From the NCBI RefSeq assembly GCF_028372415.1, contig NC_092872.1, positions 264,145,008 through 264,209,007 on the forward strand: a DNA stretch of 64,000 nt. Direction: 5' to 3'. Position 1 is the first letter of the stretch. The number at the start of each line of letters is the position of its first letter. Shown piece after piece: positions 1 to 12,835 of this stretch. The notes under the pieces were generated by a model. That model did no database searches, was not told the origin of the DNA, and was given only the letters and a program-made list of their open reading frames with translations. This DNA is from Notamacropus eugenii (taxonomy: Eukaryota > Chordata > Mammalia > Diprotodontia > Macropodidae). A program made the translations under genes and the position numbers.

Positions 1-640
1 GCTACAAAAGGAAAAGAAATATAGAGAGATGACTAGTAGTAATGGACATATTGGGTAAGAAGGATTTTAAGGAAGGGGGAGCCATGGATGCATTTATAGG
101 TATTAGGAAAATAGAGCTAGTACACTGGGGAAAATGGAGTTTAGATGGAACACGGTGATGTTAGAGGAGGCAATTTGCTGGCAAAGATTGGACGGGATGG
201 GGTGATGTGTTCATGTAAAGGGGTTTTCCTCAGCAAGGAAATTGCTTGCCACGCTAGATCCTAGTAAAGAAAAAGATGGTGAAGAAAGATATCTGAGTGA
301 TTTAAAATGAGGAAGGTGGGAGAAAAGGAAGTTCTCTGGGAGGACCTTCATTATTTTCATTGAAATCTTACGCAGGGTTATTGATTGAGTGGTTTGGGCA
401 AAAGGGGGAGATGTGGAAATTTTGAGGAAGGTTTAAAAGATTTGGAAAATCTGCTGTGGTGAGTGGGATAGTGACGTAATTTGGTAGGGGTAAAATGTAG
501 CCTTTCCATAGTGAGGGAATAGATAAGATAATGTAACAAGTTTAATTGAACTTAGCATCCCAGTTTTGTGGTTTTTTCTCCCCAATTTTATTCAACATTT
601 TGTAATAGAAAGAGATGCAGTAATTCAACACTGAGGCAGA
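1..640. other. Intergenic DNA, no gene recognised
   Basis: No convincing coding frame, RNA gene or clear repeat boundary is visible. The purine-rich text around 60-480 has the look of an old, decayed repeat, but I could not assign a family. Confidence 0.5.
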
Positions 641-815
641 AGTGACCTTATATATCGCAAGTGCTCCATTTTCTACATGAGGATCCCAGAAGTAAAATAA
701 TGGTCCAAGATTTCAGAGATTGGATGGGGCAATGGTAGAATTTAAACTCAGGTCCTTTGATGCTAAATTCACCATTTCTCCACTACACTCTACAACCTCC
801 TTATTTGCCCTTTGT
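641..815 (-). repeat. MIR/CORE-SINE fragment
   Basis: The order 'ttttctacatgaggatcccagaag' … 'tggtagaatttaaactcagg' … 'tccactacactc' is the antisense MIR/CORE-SINE order: a gaggaaactgagg-like core, then a tttgaactcagg-like segment, then a ctccactac-like end. It is diverged, so boundaries are approximate. Confidence 0.6.
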
Positions 816-2746
816 TATTTTTTTTTTTCATAATCTAATTTTGTGCAGAGGTCCTTTACTGGTCTCCCAACTCTCTTTCCATCTTATCTTTAGTTTAAGA
901 AACACTATTATGACTTTGAAAGTAAAGGTTAATAAGCACCATTCTAAAAAAAGATTCATTTGCTGAGAACAGAAAAGTGATGGCTCAATGAATGCCATTT
1001 TTTTGAGAAATGAGTCTCTACTGTCAAAAATATTAGAGATTTTTGTGAGTCACTAAATAAATGTTGTGAAATACTTTGATAATAACTTTGATTGATTCTG
1101 TTGATATGCTTAGAATCTAGAAGAACCCAGAGTTAGTAGAAAATGTTAATATTCTTGGTTATGATTCAGATTTTATAAAAACTGATTTTGAGGACTAATC
1201 AAAAAGCAACAGACATTAGTGGGGGGGGGGAGCAGGGTAGCAAAGAAGCCATCTTTATTGCAATTTGTAGAAATTAACATTCCTTTTTTTCTGATTGTAG
1301 AAAATCAAATGTAATGACTCTCATTCAAACTTAGCATAAAACAGTAGTTTCAGTACTATTTTGTATTCATCTCTGTCACATTATTTTTCATCTTGAAAGC
1401 CAGGTAGATATAAATTGAATTTGGCAGCTGTTAAAATAATGTTGGTAAATCATAAGAAGCAGTCTAATCAAAATTTAACTGAATATACCTGTATATTGAA
1501 AGTAGTAAAAATGAATAGATTAAATGAATTTAGTATCACAGAGAAGCAAAATTAAGGCAATTGTGGTTAAAATGTTAGTGCAATAGCATCTGCCTTCTCT
1601 TTGCAGTTATATGAGAAAGCTTTTTTTTTTCTTTTCAAGGAAACAAAATCAGTCTTCAAAACACAAAAATCCATCTTCATTTGGAAGGATATATTCAAAT
1701 TTGATAATTAATGAAGCATGAATCTGTATAAAGTCAAAGGCATATACATTTTGAGAACCATAATTTCATCATTGTGGGACATTACCCATGTGAAATCTCT
1801 CACATGGCACTGATGCAGATGAGCAATTCACTTGCTCCTTGTGGACTTAGAGCTATGTGGTACATTGAGAGGTTAAATGTTAAGTAGCTAATATATGAAA
1901 GGGAAAGCGTTTGATCTCCTGAATCTAAGCCCCACCCAACATTTACTTCTCCAAATGGATTTTTAACGCAATATTTAATATATACTACAAACTAAACGTG
2001 TGCTTTGACATTGGAATTTAATAGGAATCATGTCAGTCTAACTGTCAGTAAATGAGGGAGCCATGTTTTCTGCAACTGGGGCTCTCCTTATACTAAATAG
2101 GATCAGGAGAACTGAATTTCCATTCTTTCATTCAGGTGCTAACCTGGCTTCTATTAAAATATTTTGATTACTATCTTTCACTATAGTTGGTTTCCTCTGT
2201 AAACGTGTTTATTTAAATGTATGGACTAAAATTTTCTTTTCAGAAGGGATACTAGACTTTACCATGATTTCATAGGGGTCCATTATACACATAAAAGTTA
2301 GGAATCTCTGACATAGAAGATTATCTCCAATATTCATCATCATCATCATTATGAAACAGAAAGTAAATAGAAGTGTCAGAGTAAAAAACTGGCATATATG
2401 AATACAGATACACAAACACATATATGCACAATGCTAAATAAAGCTGGGGAGAAAAAAACATAAAGCCATGAAACTGAATCCACCATAAAATTTTGTTAAC
2501 ACAATCAGAATTATTCTCTCAGTATGGCAAGTTCACTTTTTATCCTTACCCTGTCAATTTGCTATCTCACTCACCATGGCAACTTTCCCAAACCTTTGTA
2601 GCCCTCCTCAAATCTTCTACATCTTCTACCTTCCCCAAACCTCTGAGTTGAGAACCTTGCCTAATATTTCAATAGAAAAAATGAAGTTATTCATTGGCAG
2701 CTCCCTTTTCTCCCATCTTTCTCATTTGAAATAACTTAGGTAAGGT
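816..2746. other. Intergenic DNA, no gene recognised
   Basis: AT-rich sequence without a recognisable gene. It contains a run of ten G at 1221-1230, a T/A-rich run near 1620 and a short TCA repeat at 2332-2350. Open frames are short and lack known motifs. Confidence 0.5.
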
Positions 2747-2907
<161 letters not shown>

Positions 2908-3415
2908 GCAGAAATGGAAAATAGAAAAGATAATGGTCCTGCCTTAGATGTTCCTAGGAGAGTTACTTTGCCTCTTGTACTTAATACCCTGCCAGCAAAA
3001 TGGGAACAATGATGCATGTACTATTCAAATCAATAGTCCTTTGTAAATCTCAACACTGTCATAATTTGCAACACCCATCACACAGATCTCATCATAGTAG
3101 TTGCATAATAAATGTTCATTGAGGAGTGATTTAATAAATGACAAAAGCATATGTACTAATATATATCTGATCCAAATCGTGTTGTGAGAGAAAACAAATT
3201 TGTCACCATATTCATGTCTCTCTATCTCTTTGTCTCTGTTATCCCACCAAATTATCCTTCTCTCTGTTCCTCACCAAGAAGACAGTTCTTTACACTCTGC
3301 ATTGTCAATCCCCCACACCGCAACCCATATCTAGAATTTATTCCTTCATTACCACCAAGCATTGAATCCCCTCTCTTCCTTTAACACACAGCTTCTGGTA
3401 TGATTTATCAAAATC
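2908..3415. other. Intergenic DNA with possible L2/MIR tail
   Basis: No gene recognised. The piece near 3085-3135 ('…tagttgcataataaatgttcattgagg…') resembles the AATAAATGTT tail of L2/MIR elements; the rest is unassigned. Confidence 0.4.
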
Positions 3416-4136
3416 AGTTGTTTATTTTTGATTTTCAACACTCACTTTCACAGCATTTTGAGTTCTAAATTTTCCAGCTCTCTCCCCTCCTCCCTCCAAA
3501 AGAGCATGCAATATGCTACATGTCATACATGTATGATCATATTAAACATATTTCCACATTTAGTCATGTAAAAGATGAATCAGAACAAAAGGAAAACAAA
3601 AACACGAGAAAGAAAAAAATACCAAAAAAAAAAAGGAAAAGAAGGAGAATGATTCAATCTGCATTCAGACTTTACACTTTTGTTTTGTTTTGTTTTTTTC
3701 TGGATGTCGATATCATTTTCTATCATGAATCTTTTGGAATTGTCTTTGATCATTTCAATGCTGAGAAGAACTAAGTCTAATAAAGTTGGTCATCACACAA
3801 TGTTACCATTAATACGTACATTTTTCTCCTGGTTCTCTTCACTTCACTCAGTATCAGTTCATGTAAGTCTTTCCAGGTGTTATTGAAGTCCTTCTGCTCA
3901 CCATATCTTACATTATATATCACAACTTGTTCAGACATTCCCCGATTGATGGCCATCTCCTCAATATTCAGTTCTTATTCATCACAAAAAGAGCTGCTAG
4001 AAATATTTTTAAGTATGGGTCTCTTTATTATGATCTCTTTGGGATACAGACTTAGTAGTGGTATTGCTGAATCAAAGGGTATGTACAATTTCATAGTCCT
4101 TTTGGTTATAGCTCCAAATTGTTCTCCAGAATGAAT
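3416..4136 (-). mobile_element. L1 3' end, 5'-truncated (minus)
   Basis: Read on the minus strand, this carries the end of L1 ORF2 and the 3' UTR. The sequences corresponding to 'gctccaaattgttctccaga', 'catccctttgatt(c)agc' and 'tggaaagac…catgaactg' recur in the other L1 copies of this window (near 12.2-12.6 kb and 53.2-53.6 kb). The frame is destroyed and A-rich stretches interrupt the 3' UTR. The element lacks everything 5' of the ORF2 C-terminal region. Confidence 0.8.
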
Positions 4137-4704
4137 GATAGCCTCTTTATTTACACAACTAAAAATGAATCAGTAAAAGGTTTTATATCAAATGTACTAC
4201 TCCAGTTGGATCACCATTCATATTATATTTCATCTTATCTCTCACAGTATTTCATATTTTTTAAAATTATATTTTATATATTTCATTTACATGCCTCAGT
4301 TGTATTTTTAAATGTTTAAATTTTAGTTTTAAAATTTTGAGTTCCAAATTCTCTCTCTTCCCTCATGCCCTTGACCTCACCCATTTCACATAGGCTTCTG
4401 AAATCCCACTAACTCTCCAGGTTGACTATTCACCTCAATCTGCCAGAGCACTCAAAGGTATGGGATCACAAAAAGATCCACTGCCATGTAGGTACGTTCA
4501 AATTCTCTCAGGGTTCTTGGATTAAACTCACATGGAGAAATACATGCCCTCCTATTAATGACTTTAGCTCTTAAAGCCCTCCTATTATCCATTTACACAA
4601 ATTAATCATAGTAATGACACTGAGATCTAAAATGCCATATACTTTACAAAAAAGGCCAAAAGAAATATGAACAATATTAAAACAAGAATGATAAATACAA
4701 TACA

Positions 4705-4706
<2 letters not shown>
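4137..4706. other. Intergenic DNA with a short L1/HAL1 3'-UTR scrap
   Basis: No gene. Around 4325-4370, 'aaaattttgagttccaaattctctct' matches the antisense 3' terminus shared by the L1 and HAL1 copies in this window (compare 24545-24570 and 31325-31345). Confidence 0.45.

Positions 4707-4744
<38 letters not shown>
4707..4744. repeat. (CA)n microsatellite
   Basis: About 19 uninterrupted CA units. Confidence 0.97.
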
Positions 4745-4749
<5 letters not shown>

Positions 4750-4794
4750 AAAACCCCAGGACACATTCGTCTATTATTCTCATCAGTCAATGTG

Positions 4795-5130
4795 GGGAAA
4801 AGAGACTCAATCTATAAACATTTATTAAGAGCCTGCTATGTGACATGCACCTTACTATGTCCTGTGAATACAAATAAAGGCATGTAAAATGCACATATGA
4901 GATGCTCTCAGTTTAAGGTATGTTCTTTCATATGAAAAAAATAGTTATAAAATGAACAAAGAAAGGTACTTTTTCATGAAGAGATTAAATTCATTAGAAA
5001 ACACTTTATCAATTGAAGTCAACTGGTAAAGCTATTTTCTTTTACCTTATCGAGGGGAAGGGGAACAGGAAGGGAAGATGAATAAGCATTTCTATGGCTT
5101 ACTATGTGGCAGTCACTGTGCAGTTAGATT
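4795..5130 (+). repeat. L2/MIR-type old repeat fragments
   Basis: 'aaacatttattaagagcctgctatgtg' near 4805 and 'aataagcatttctatggcttactatgtgg' near 5080 are variants of the widespread mammalian motif ATTTATTAAGCACCTACTATGTG found in L2/MIR-type repeats. The intervening DNA is unassigned. Confidence 0.55.
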
Positions 5131-5339
5131 TCTAAAAAGAGTAGGATATCAGCTTTATTTGAGTAAGAAATTCAAAATATGTATATAGAAAAAGTAAGAA
5201 TAATATAGAAAAATAAGGGATTTGAGTAGTTTCAAAGAAAAATCAAATGTAAAGTAAATATAAAGAAGTAAATCACAATGAAAAGGATGTAAGATGATGC
5301 TTTTGGAGGAGTCGCTTAATGCTTGATGCTTTGAAGGGA

Positions 5340-5550
5340 GATATGCTGTTCAGTTGTTTTCAATTATATTAGAGTGGTTTACCATTCCCTTCTCCAGCTC
5401 CTTTTACAGATGAAGAAACTGAGGCAAACAGGGTTAAGTGACTTGCCCAGGATCATACAGCTAATAAGTGTTTGTTACCAGATTGAACTCAGGAAGATGA
5501 GTGTCCCTGACTCCAAGACTAGTGCTCCATCCATTGTGCTATCTAGCTGA
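5340..5550 (-). mobile_element. CORE-SINE (Mar-1/Opo-1 type), minus
   Basis: Nearly full SINE in antisense order. It runs 'tagagtggtttaccattccc', then 'ttttacagatgaagaaactg', then 'gtgacttgcccagg', then 'gactccaagactagtgctcc', and ends in the tRNA-like head complement 'ctatctagctg'. This SINE type is characteristic of marsupial genomes. Confidence 0.88.
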
Positions 5551-6284
5551 AGGGAGATAGAAGGGGAGGGGGATAAAGCAACTTAATGGCAACTGTTTGA
5601 AAAAGTCAGAAGCTGGCTCCTAGTTCCTAATTGTTTGAATAAAGTTTTAGGTATGTTGGGAGAACACTTCAGGTACTACCCTGTAGTGCCACATGAAATT
5701 AGAGAAGATAAAGCCTGTCAGAAATTTTTCTGGCTATTTGCTGCCACTCTCATTTAAGAGGATAAAGAACTTTGGAGCTTTTTACTGTACGGACAGAGAA
5801 GCTGAGATCTAATGGGATGATACAAAATGCTGCTCAGCAAAGAAGTGACTGGGCTTGTTTTTCTTGCCCAGAGAATCAACTTTACTGATTTTGCCTTGAA
5901 CTCAGTTCTACTCTCTAATTGAATGACACAATATTAAATATCCGACTATGGATTTTAGGAACCAGAGATAACCAGTCTTGAATGCTTAGTTAAAAGGAAC
6001 TGCTATTCAAATTAAAGATGACACTTTTCCAATACCTATTTGAGCACAATTTTCAGATAAAAGGCCTCAGAAATGTTTTGTCTATTTAAGAAGGGTTTTC
6101 CCTCAGCTAGAATGAAAACTAATAGATAAGTTGTTAATAGGGATATGGGTTAATGTAGTGAAGATGTTTGTTAAGAGACAAATGATATCACAGCATCCCT
6201 GTCCAAATTTCTGAATTACCTCAAAACAAAGGAGGCTTGCTCCTTCCTGTGTTTCCCTAACAGGTTTAAGTCTTTGCCTTTTCT
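5551..6284. other. Intergenic DNA, no gene recognised
   Basis: No coding frame or repeat was assigned with confidence. Confidence 0.45.
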
Positions 6285-6510
6285 TGTGTGGAATTCTCTC
6301 CCTCTCCACCTCCCCATCTTGGCTTTTCTGGTTTCCTTAGAAGTCCACCCCAAATTCACCTTCTACAGGAAGCTTTTTTTCCCCTAATCTTTCTAATTCT
6401 AGTACCTTCTCTCTGTTTATTATGTCCTATTTGTCCTGCAGTTAATTTTTTTGGGTACAAAATTATTTTCCTGTCTTCTTGAATAGATTATGATCTCCTT
6501 AAGGGCAAGG
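6285..6510 (+). repeat. L2 LINE 3' fragment
   Basis: The order 'tggaattctctccctctcc' … 'ttctacaggaagctttttttcc' … 'agattatgatctccttaagg' follows the 3' end of ancient L2 (…CCTTCTACAGGAAGCCTTCC… / …GAGCTCCTTGAGGGCAGG…). The 64-codon frame over it is not a host gene. Confidence 0.7.
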
Positions 6511-6689
6511 AAAACCAGTGTTGAAGTCCCACATCTGACACATTTCCAGTATGACTGTGGACAAGTCAATGAAGCTTAGTGTCCAGTCAAAGTCTGTTGG
6601 GACCACCCTATATTAAAATATGTCAAGTCACCACACTCCAACATGCTCTGTTTGGAGCAGGAAGGAAACTAAGAAGCCATTTTGCCTGA

Positions 6690-7065
6690 TACTCAAGTTA
6701 AAGACATTAACCTTTGAAGAGATAAAATGTTTTGTCCAAAATCACACAGTAAGTGCACATTTCTGAGAACAAGTCAAGTTAGAATAGACTCTTATTAGAT
6801 GTAGGGAATACTATTTATAAGCAAGCACTTATTAATTCCCTAATATGCCACATTGTATTAAATGTTTTACATATATTATTTTATCCTCATAACCTGAGAG
6901 TTGAGTGATATCACTATCCCATTTTACGGAACAGGAAACTGCTGCAGAGTTTAAATGACTTGACTTAGATCACACAGCTAGTAAGTGTGTAAGATTGGAT
7001 TTCAACTCAAGCTCTTCCTAACTTAAATTCAGGACTTTATTCAATGTACTACTTAACTGCTACTT
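6690..7065 (-). repeat. Two MIR copies, minus
   Basis: 'gataaaatgttttgtccaaaatcacacagtaagtg' at about 6720-6755, and a longer copy at about 6820-7060 with 'attttacggaacaggaaact', 'gatcacacagctagtaagtg' and 'aactcaagctcttcctaac'. Both are antisense MIR cores. Confidence 0.75.
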
Positions 7066-7194
7066 ATTTTTGTGTTGCTCTTCTGAGATCATAGAGTAGG
7101 TATTTAATGAATGCTTATTGAACAAAAATAAGTCATTTAAAAAACAGTAGACTTGTGATTTCATCAGTGTATAGAGCTCCTCTTTTTGACTCAA

Positions 7195-7375
7195 GTAAAT
7201 CAACAACTTCTCTGCCATTTTTAATTTTAGGGGATTCTCTTGGGGCCCTGAAACATGAATTTACTTGTACAGCTTTACAAAGCCAGTATGAATCAAAGGA
7301 GGACTTGAACTCTGGTTTCTGGGATCTTGAGGTCAGCTCTGTAACTGCTATTGCTAGTTATTTATTATACTAAGA
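7195..7375 (-). repeat. CORE-SINE (MIR/THER-like) fragment
   Basis: 'aggaggacttgaactctggtttctgggatcttgag' is the antisense CORE-SINE segment upstream of the tRNA-like head. The left part is strongly diverged. Confidence 0.55.
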
Positions 7376-7854
7376 TTATCTTATATTTGTATGATTATCT
7401 TAGATATTTTATTCATTTAGGGTGAGAAACTATGTAGTATTGGAAGGAACTCTGAGTTAGAATACAATTAGCCTTGAAGAAAATTGAGGTCATCACCTAT
7501 TATACACAAAGGACCTCCAGCCACAGATTTGTATGACCGTCTACAAACTTGGGTCCAGTTCTATTGCTCACTAATAACAAACTGATCCGAATAAAGAAAC
7601 AACAATGCCATCATGCATTATTATGACAGCCCAGCAACTTGTGTGATAGAAGCAATGATATGAAAATGTGATACCTCTACCTTTTCCACAATAAGGAGAC
7701 AATAGGCAGACTAATGTAGTAGAAATTAGCATAGTACAAATCAGCATGCTATAGAATTGGTGCCACATCTGGATTCATCTTCCAGATCTGACAGGCACAA
7801 ATGTGAAACGCTTGCAAAACACATTATACACTTAAGTTCCATCTTCCTAACAAT
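7376..7854. other. Intergenic DNA, no gene recognised
   Basis: No gene or repeat was assigned. Confidence 0.4.
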
Positions 7855-8185
7855 ATAATAAATTATATATTGTATGATATTATATGATGTTATTCTATGT
7901 TGTATTATATTGTATTATATGATATTTTTATTATATTTTATTGCATTATATTGCATTATGTTACAATATATTATAAATTATATTATGCTATGTTATTATT
8001 ATGTGTTATATTATATTATATTACCTTGCATTATATTGTAATATAGTATATCATAGTATATCTTTTATGTTATGTTATATTATGTTATGTGATATTATAT
8101 ACTCATGCATTATATTTATAATATATAATTATACAACAAGAACATAATTATAATATATGATACATAGCATATATAAAATATATAA
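7855..8185. repeat. Degenerate TTATA/ATTATG AT-rich array
   Basis: About 330 bp built almost only of A and T with TATTATATT-type units and occasional G. A related AT array resumes at 8559-8655 on the other side of the solo LTR, so the LTR appears to sit inside the array. Confidence 0.85.
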
Positions 8186-8191
8186 TAAGTA

Positions 8192-8558
8192 TGTACAGGT
8201 TTAGGGCCCATACCCCTAGACCAACAGGTCTTACTCTGAGCAGCAGTGCTTGTCAGTCTTGGTGTAGCAAACTGTGAGCAATGAATGGAGTGGGAGACGA
8301 GATGGTGAATAACTCCGTTTATTCCAGCTACCTCATGCATTTTTATGGCCTTAATTACATAAGCAGCTCGAGCAAGTTTTAAGCTAGTTTAAGCAAGTTT
8401 TTACTCCTACTTTCCAGGAAGTATCTGGTAGTAAACAGGGGCAGAACCCTTCCTCCCAGCGCCATTTTGTCCATCCCTTACCAATCTCCCCTCAGTTTAC
8501 CTGAGCCGTGACTGGTGTACGCTGTCCAAGAGGGCTGAGGGTTGGCAATTCCCTTACA
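8192..8558 (-). mobile_element. Probable solo LTR (endogenous retrovirus), minus
   Basis: On the minus strand this 367-bp block starts TGTAAGGG and ends CCTGTACA, with TGTA…TACA termini. It contains a TATA-like ATAAAAA (8340-8346) and AATAAA (8318-8323). It interrupts an AT-rich array, and no retroviral internal sequence follows. A target duplication could not be defined because both flanks are low-complexity. Confidence 0.65.
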
Positions 8559-8655
8559 TAAATACAATCAATTAATATAATTAATATAATATAATTAGTA
8601 ATATATTTAATTAATATAATATAATAAAACATAATAAATAATATAATTATTACTC
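8559..8655. repeat. AT-rich array (TTAATATAA units)
   Basis: Continuation of the AT-rich array beyond the LTR, with TTAATATAAT-type units. Confidence 0.8.
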
Positions 8656-9790
8656 CTTGGTTTTCACTGCACTTTTGGGGGACAAATGTGTAAAACTGAA
8701 AGAAATAACTAAGTATGATATTGTATCATCCATTTCTCTATTGAAATCTTATTCTACTACCTTATTTTTAGGATGGAGGTGATGTTGTTTTACAGAAGCA
8801 CAAAAAAAAAAATGAACTCTGACTGATTCTACCAAGATGAAAAGATCCAAGAATGAATGTAACAATATCTACCTATTTCTGTTTTCTGAATAGCATTTTG
8901 AGTTTGGGAATATCCCCTGGGCTGGACAAAACCACACTATGACCATTAACCAAGTCAGAGGGTTTGTTTTCTGGTTCAGTGGGGGTATACATTCACTAAA
9001 TAATGTGCAGGTTGAAATATAATTATATTGTTGTAATATTGCTATTGTATACATTTTAATTATCAGCTTGCTTAAAACCCTGAGTTAATTCAAAAAGCCT
9101 TAATAAGTGTCCCTTTTATCATTTCTATGAAATAATGCAATTATACTGCACTCAATATAATATTTTTTCAGGCACTTCTCTGTATGTAGAATGAAATAGA
9201 CATTGACTTGATAAATATATGAATTGATTTCATGTAAAAAGGCATAATTTTTAGGAGATGACAGTTATACTTTCTTTTCTTCCATTGGTGGGAGGTAGAA
9301 GGGAGAGAAAATAATGGTTCATTAACAGAAGGAAAATTTAAAATAATATTATCAGTCATTTAATTTTTTTTCTATTACTTTCTCCACATGTATGTATAGT
9401 CAAATGTTTGTTGCTTCTAACTTTCTTATTGAGAGGAATGTTTGATATCACTAATTATGGACTGAAATCCTCAGCTCAATCATAAGTCTAGAAACTTGAG
9501 AATTCAACTGATCAGCTTTAATTGATGATTCCTGGGAACAGAGTTAAAAGTGGATGTAACTCAAAGCATGCACATGAATAAGGGCAAGTGTGTCTAAAGT
9601 GAGGAATGAATCATTTAAATGAGTCTTCCCAGTACAAGTTGAAGCTAAAGCGTTGATGAGACAGTCTTCATCATTTTACCATTCCACAATAGGAACCATT
9701 TTGAATGAATGAGAAATCTAATAAGTGTTGTAGGTTGATATTAATGGCAAAAGAAAGACAAGCCATTAGCCATTAGCCTACTATCCACAA
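8656..9790. other. Intergenic DNA, no gene recognised
   Basis: Unique-looking AT-rich DNA. No repeat or gene was recognised. Confidence 0.45.
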
Positions 9791-9949
9791 TATACATACA
9801 CACACATATATACACTATATATATGTGTGTGTGTGTGTGTACACACACATATATACATATACATATACACATATATAATGTACACATATATACATATACA
9901 TGCACATATACACAAAAGGTATGTATATATACACACATATATACACATA

Positions 9950-9982
<33 letters not shown>
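9791..9982. repeat. Compound CA/TG/TATA microsatellite
   Basis: Alternating purine-pyrimidine tract: (CA/TA), then (TG)n at about 9822-9840, then (CA/TA), ending in (CA)n at about 9950-9982. Overlapping frames on both strands are artefacts of low complexity. Confidence 0.95.
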
Positions 9983-9983
<1 letters not shown>

Positions 9984-10810
9984 AAGGAAGCAAGTTGGTG
10001 CAGCAGCAACAACCATGAAAAAAAAAAATGGATTGTTCAGAGTCTGCAATGGTAGTCATGAAATTTGAAAATGCTTAAAAAATAATTAATGTGACATATT
10101 TTGTATTAAAAATATTCAACTATACACATAGCTTAAGCTCATTACCTCTTACTATTTGGGTGAAACATTCTGGACCTTTTAATGGTCAACCCACTTTTAC
10201 TAAAGAGATTTTTTACTAATAATGTTAACTGGTAAAGCATTGGTGTCTAATATGATGGACCAGTACAAAAACTGTGATCCTATTTTCCTTCCTTCTTTCC
10301 CCCTTCCCTTCCTCCTTTCCTTCCAAAAAATTCTTTGTTTCACAACATAACTCCCTTAGACGGGGAGATTTTCCAGTCTAGGTGATATAAAACCAAAAGT
10401 TCAGATAAATTACAATTAAAATAAGTGTTTTTACCTTAAGTGAATGAGGCTTCAAAAAAAAGTTACATGATATTTTAATTGAAGAAAAGGAAATACTCTT
10501 ACTCTTTACCTTTGGGTTTATTTTACCACTCCATCACCACACCAATGACATAAGAAAATACCTCTTCACCAAAAAAGTAAGAATATGTAGTCTTTTTTTC
10601 TCCCCCATTTGCCTTCCTTCCTAGCCAATCACTTGACATTTGAACTCTTTGTTAAGTGAAGGGGTGCAGAAGTAGCTTAGGTTTCCACAGTGGCTGCCAC
10701 TCCCAGCTGGGGCCAGGCTGTGAGAGGAGAGATCATTCCCACTGATGTTCTAAGCTGCCTTTGGCATTTCTGGGTTGAAAATTCTGGAAACCAGTGCAGC
10801 CTCCAGTAAC
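9983..10810. other. Intergenic DNA, no gene recognised
   Basis: Contains a pyrimidine-rich (CCTT)-like run at about 10281-10325. No gene was recognised. Confidence 0.45.
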
Positions 10811-10817
10811 TCAATCC

Positions 10818-10823
10818 CATACA

Positions 10824-10854
<31 letters not shown>

Positions 10855-10955
10855 GTGTCTATGTATGTATGTACGCACACATATTTACATATATGTACAC
10901 ATATGTATATATGTGTGTGTTTGTGTTTATATATATATACATATATTTGTACAAA
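10818..10955. repeat. (CATA)n/(TATG)n compound microsatellite
   Basis: Pure CATA units at about 10818-10851, then TATG/TATA variants up to the start of the L1 fragment. Confidence 0.93.
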
Positions 10956-10957
10956 CA

Positions 10958-12835
10958 CAAAATAAACCCACAAAAATCATCAGCATTTTTATATATTAAC
11001 AACAAAACCAAGCAGCAAGAGATAGAAAGAGAAATTCCATTTGAAATAACTAGTAGTAACATAAAATATTTCAGCGTCTACTTGCCTAGATAAACCCAGG
11101 AGCTGTGAACAAAATTACAAAATGCTTTTCACACAAATTGTCACACCTAAAAAACTAGAAATATATAAATTGCTCATGGGTAGGCCAAGATAATATCATA
11201 AAAATGATACTTTAACACATAAATTAATTTATTAATTTAGTGCCATACCAATTAGATTACCAAAAATATTTTCTAGAGCCAGAAAAATAATAATAAAATT
11301 CATCCGGAAGACCAAAGGTCAAGAATATCAAGGAAATTAATGAAAATAAAAATTCAAAGGAAGGTGGCCTAGCTGTATCAAATCCAAAACTATATTATGA
11401 AGCAACAGTCATGAAAATTATTTGGTACTGGTCAAGTAATACAGTGGTGCATCAGTAGAATAGGTTTGGCACATAAGATATAGTAGTCAATGACTCTGGG
11501 AGTCTAAAATTTGATAAACTCAAAGAGTCCTGGAGGCTTCTGGAATAATAACTCACTATTTGTCAAAAACTTCTGGGAAAATTAGAAAACAATATGACAG
11601 AACTTACACATAGACCAATATCTCGCACCATACATCAAGATAAGGTCAAAATGAGTACATGGTTTAGACATAAAGGTTGGTACTAGAAGAAAATTCAGAG
11701 ACCAAGGAATAGTTTACCTGTTAGATCTATAGAGAAGGAAAGCATTTATGAGCAAACAAGAGCTAGAGAACGTTTTGAAATTCAAAAAGGAAAATCTTAA
11801 TTACATTAATTTATAAAGATTTATTTTTTTTTTGCACAAACAAAAATAAAGGAACAAAGATTAGAAGGAAAGTAGAAAACTGGGAAACAATTTTTACAAA
11901 TAGTGTTTCTGATTAAGCCCCTTTTTGCAAATTTGTAGAGAACTGAATCAAATTTGTAAGTATACAAGTCATTCCCCACATGAAAAAAATGGTCAGATGA
12001 TATGAATAGGCAGTTTTTAGATGAAAAATTTAAAGCTATCTATGATCTTACGAAAGTAAGTGCTCTAAACCACTATTGCTTGGAGAAATGCAAATCAAAA
12101 CAACTCCAAGGTACCATATCACACCTATCAGATTTGTTAATATGATAGAAAAGGATAAGGAAAATATTAGAGAAGATGGAGGAAAACTGGAACACAAATG
12201 TATTGTTGGTGATATTGTGAAATGATCCAACCATTCTGGAGAGCAATTTGGAAACTATGCTGAAAGGGCAATCATACTCTTTGATTCAGCAATGCCACCA
12301 CTAGGCCTGTATCTCAAAGAGATCATGAAAAAAGGGAAAAGGACCCACATGTACAAAAATATTTATAACAGCTCTTTTTGTAGTAGCAAAGAATTGGAAA
12401 TTCAGATGATGTTCATCAACTGGGGAATGGCTAAATAAGTTATGGTATGTGAATGTAATCAAATACTATTGTCCTATCATAATGATGAGAAAGAAGATAT
12501 TAGGAATACCTGGAAAGACTTACATGAACTGGTACTGTGTGAAGTGAGTGGAACCAAGAGAACATTGTACACAGTAAGAACAACATTGTGTGATGATCAA
12601 GTATGATAGACTTGGTACTCCTCAGCAATACAATGACCCAAGACGATTCCAAAAGATTCAAGATGGAAAATGCTATCCACATCCAAAGAAAAGATTATGA
12701 AGTCTGAAGAAAGATTGAAGCACTATTTTCTCTTTTTCTTTCTCTTCATTTTTCCCTTTTGCTCTGATTCTTTTTTCATAACATGACTAATGTGGAAATA
12801 TGTATATTATTGCACATGTATAAATTTTAAAAAGA
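10958..12835 (+). mobile_element. L1 3' part, 5'-truncated (plus)
   Basis: Begins inside ORF2 with 'catcagcatttttatatatta'. It continues through the region with 'ttgctcatgggtaggccaag', 'ggtggcctagctgtatcaaatcc' and 'atttggtactggtcaag'. The end-of-ORF2 part follows ('tgttggtgatattgtgaaatga', 'tcaactggggaatggct'), then the 3' UTR ('acatgactaatgtggaaatatg'). Numerous stops and indels show it is long dead. The 3' terminus is short, so the usual AACTCAAA…polyA end seems lost. The CATA microsatellite abuts its 5' edge. Confidence 0.88.

Noticed and set aside
9741..10068. Cluster of five overlapping frames on both strands
   Set aside because: Low-complexity CA/TG/TATA repeat translated in every phase.
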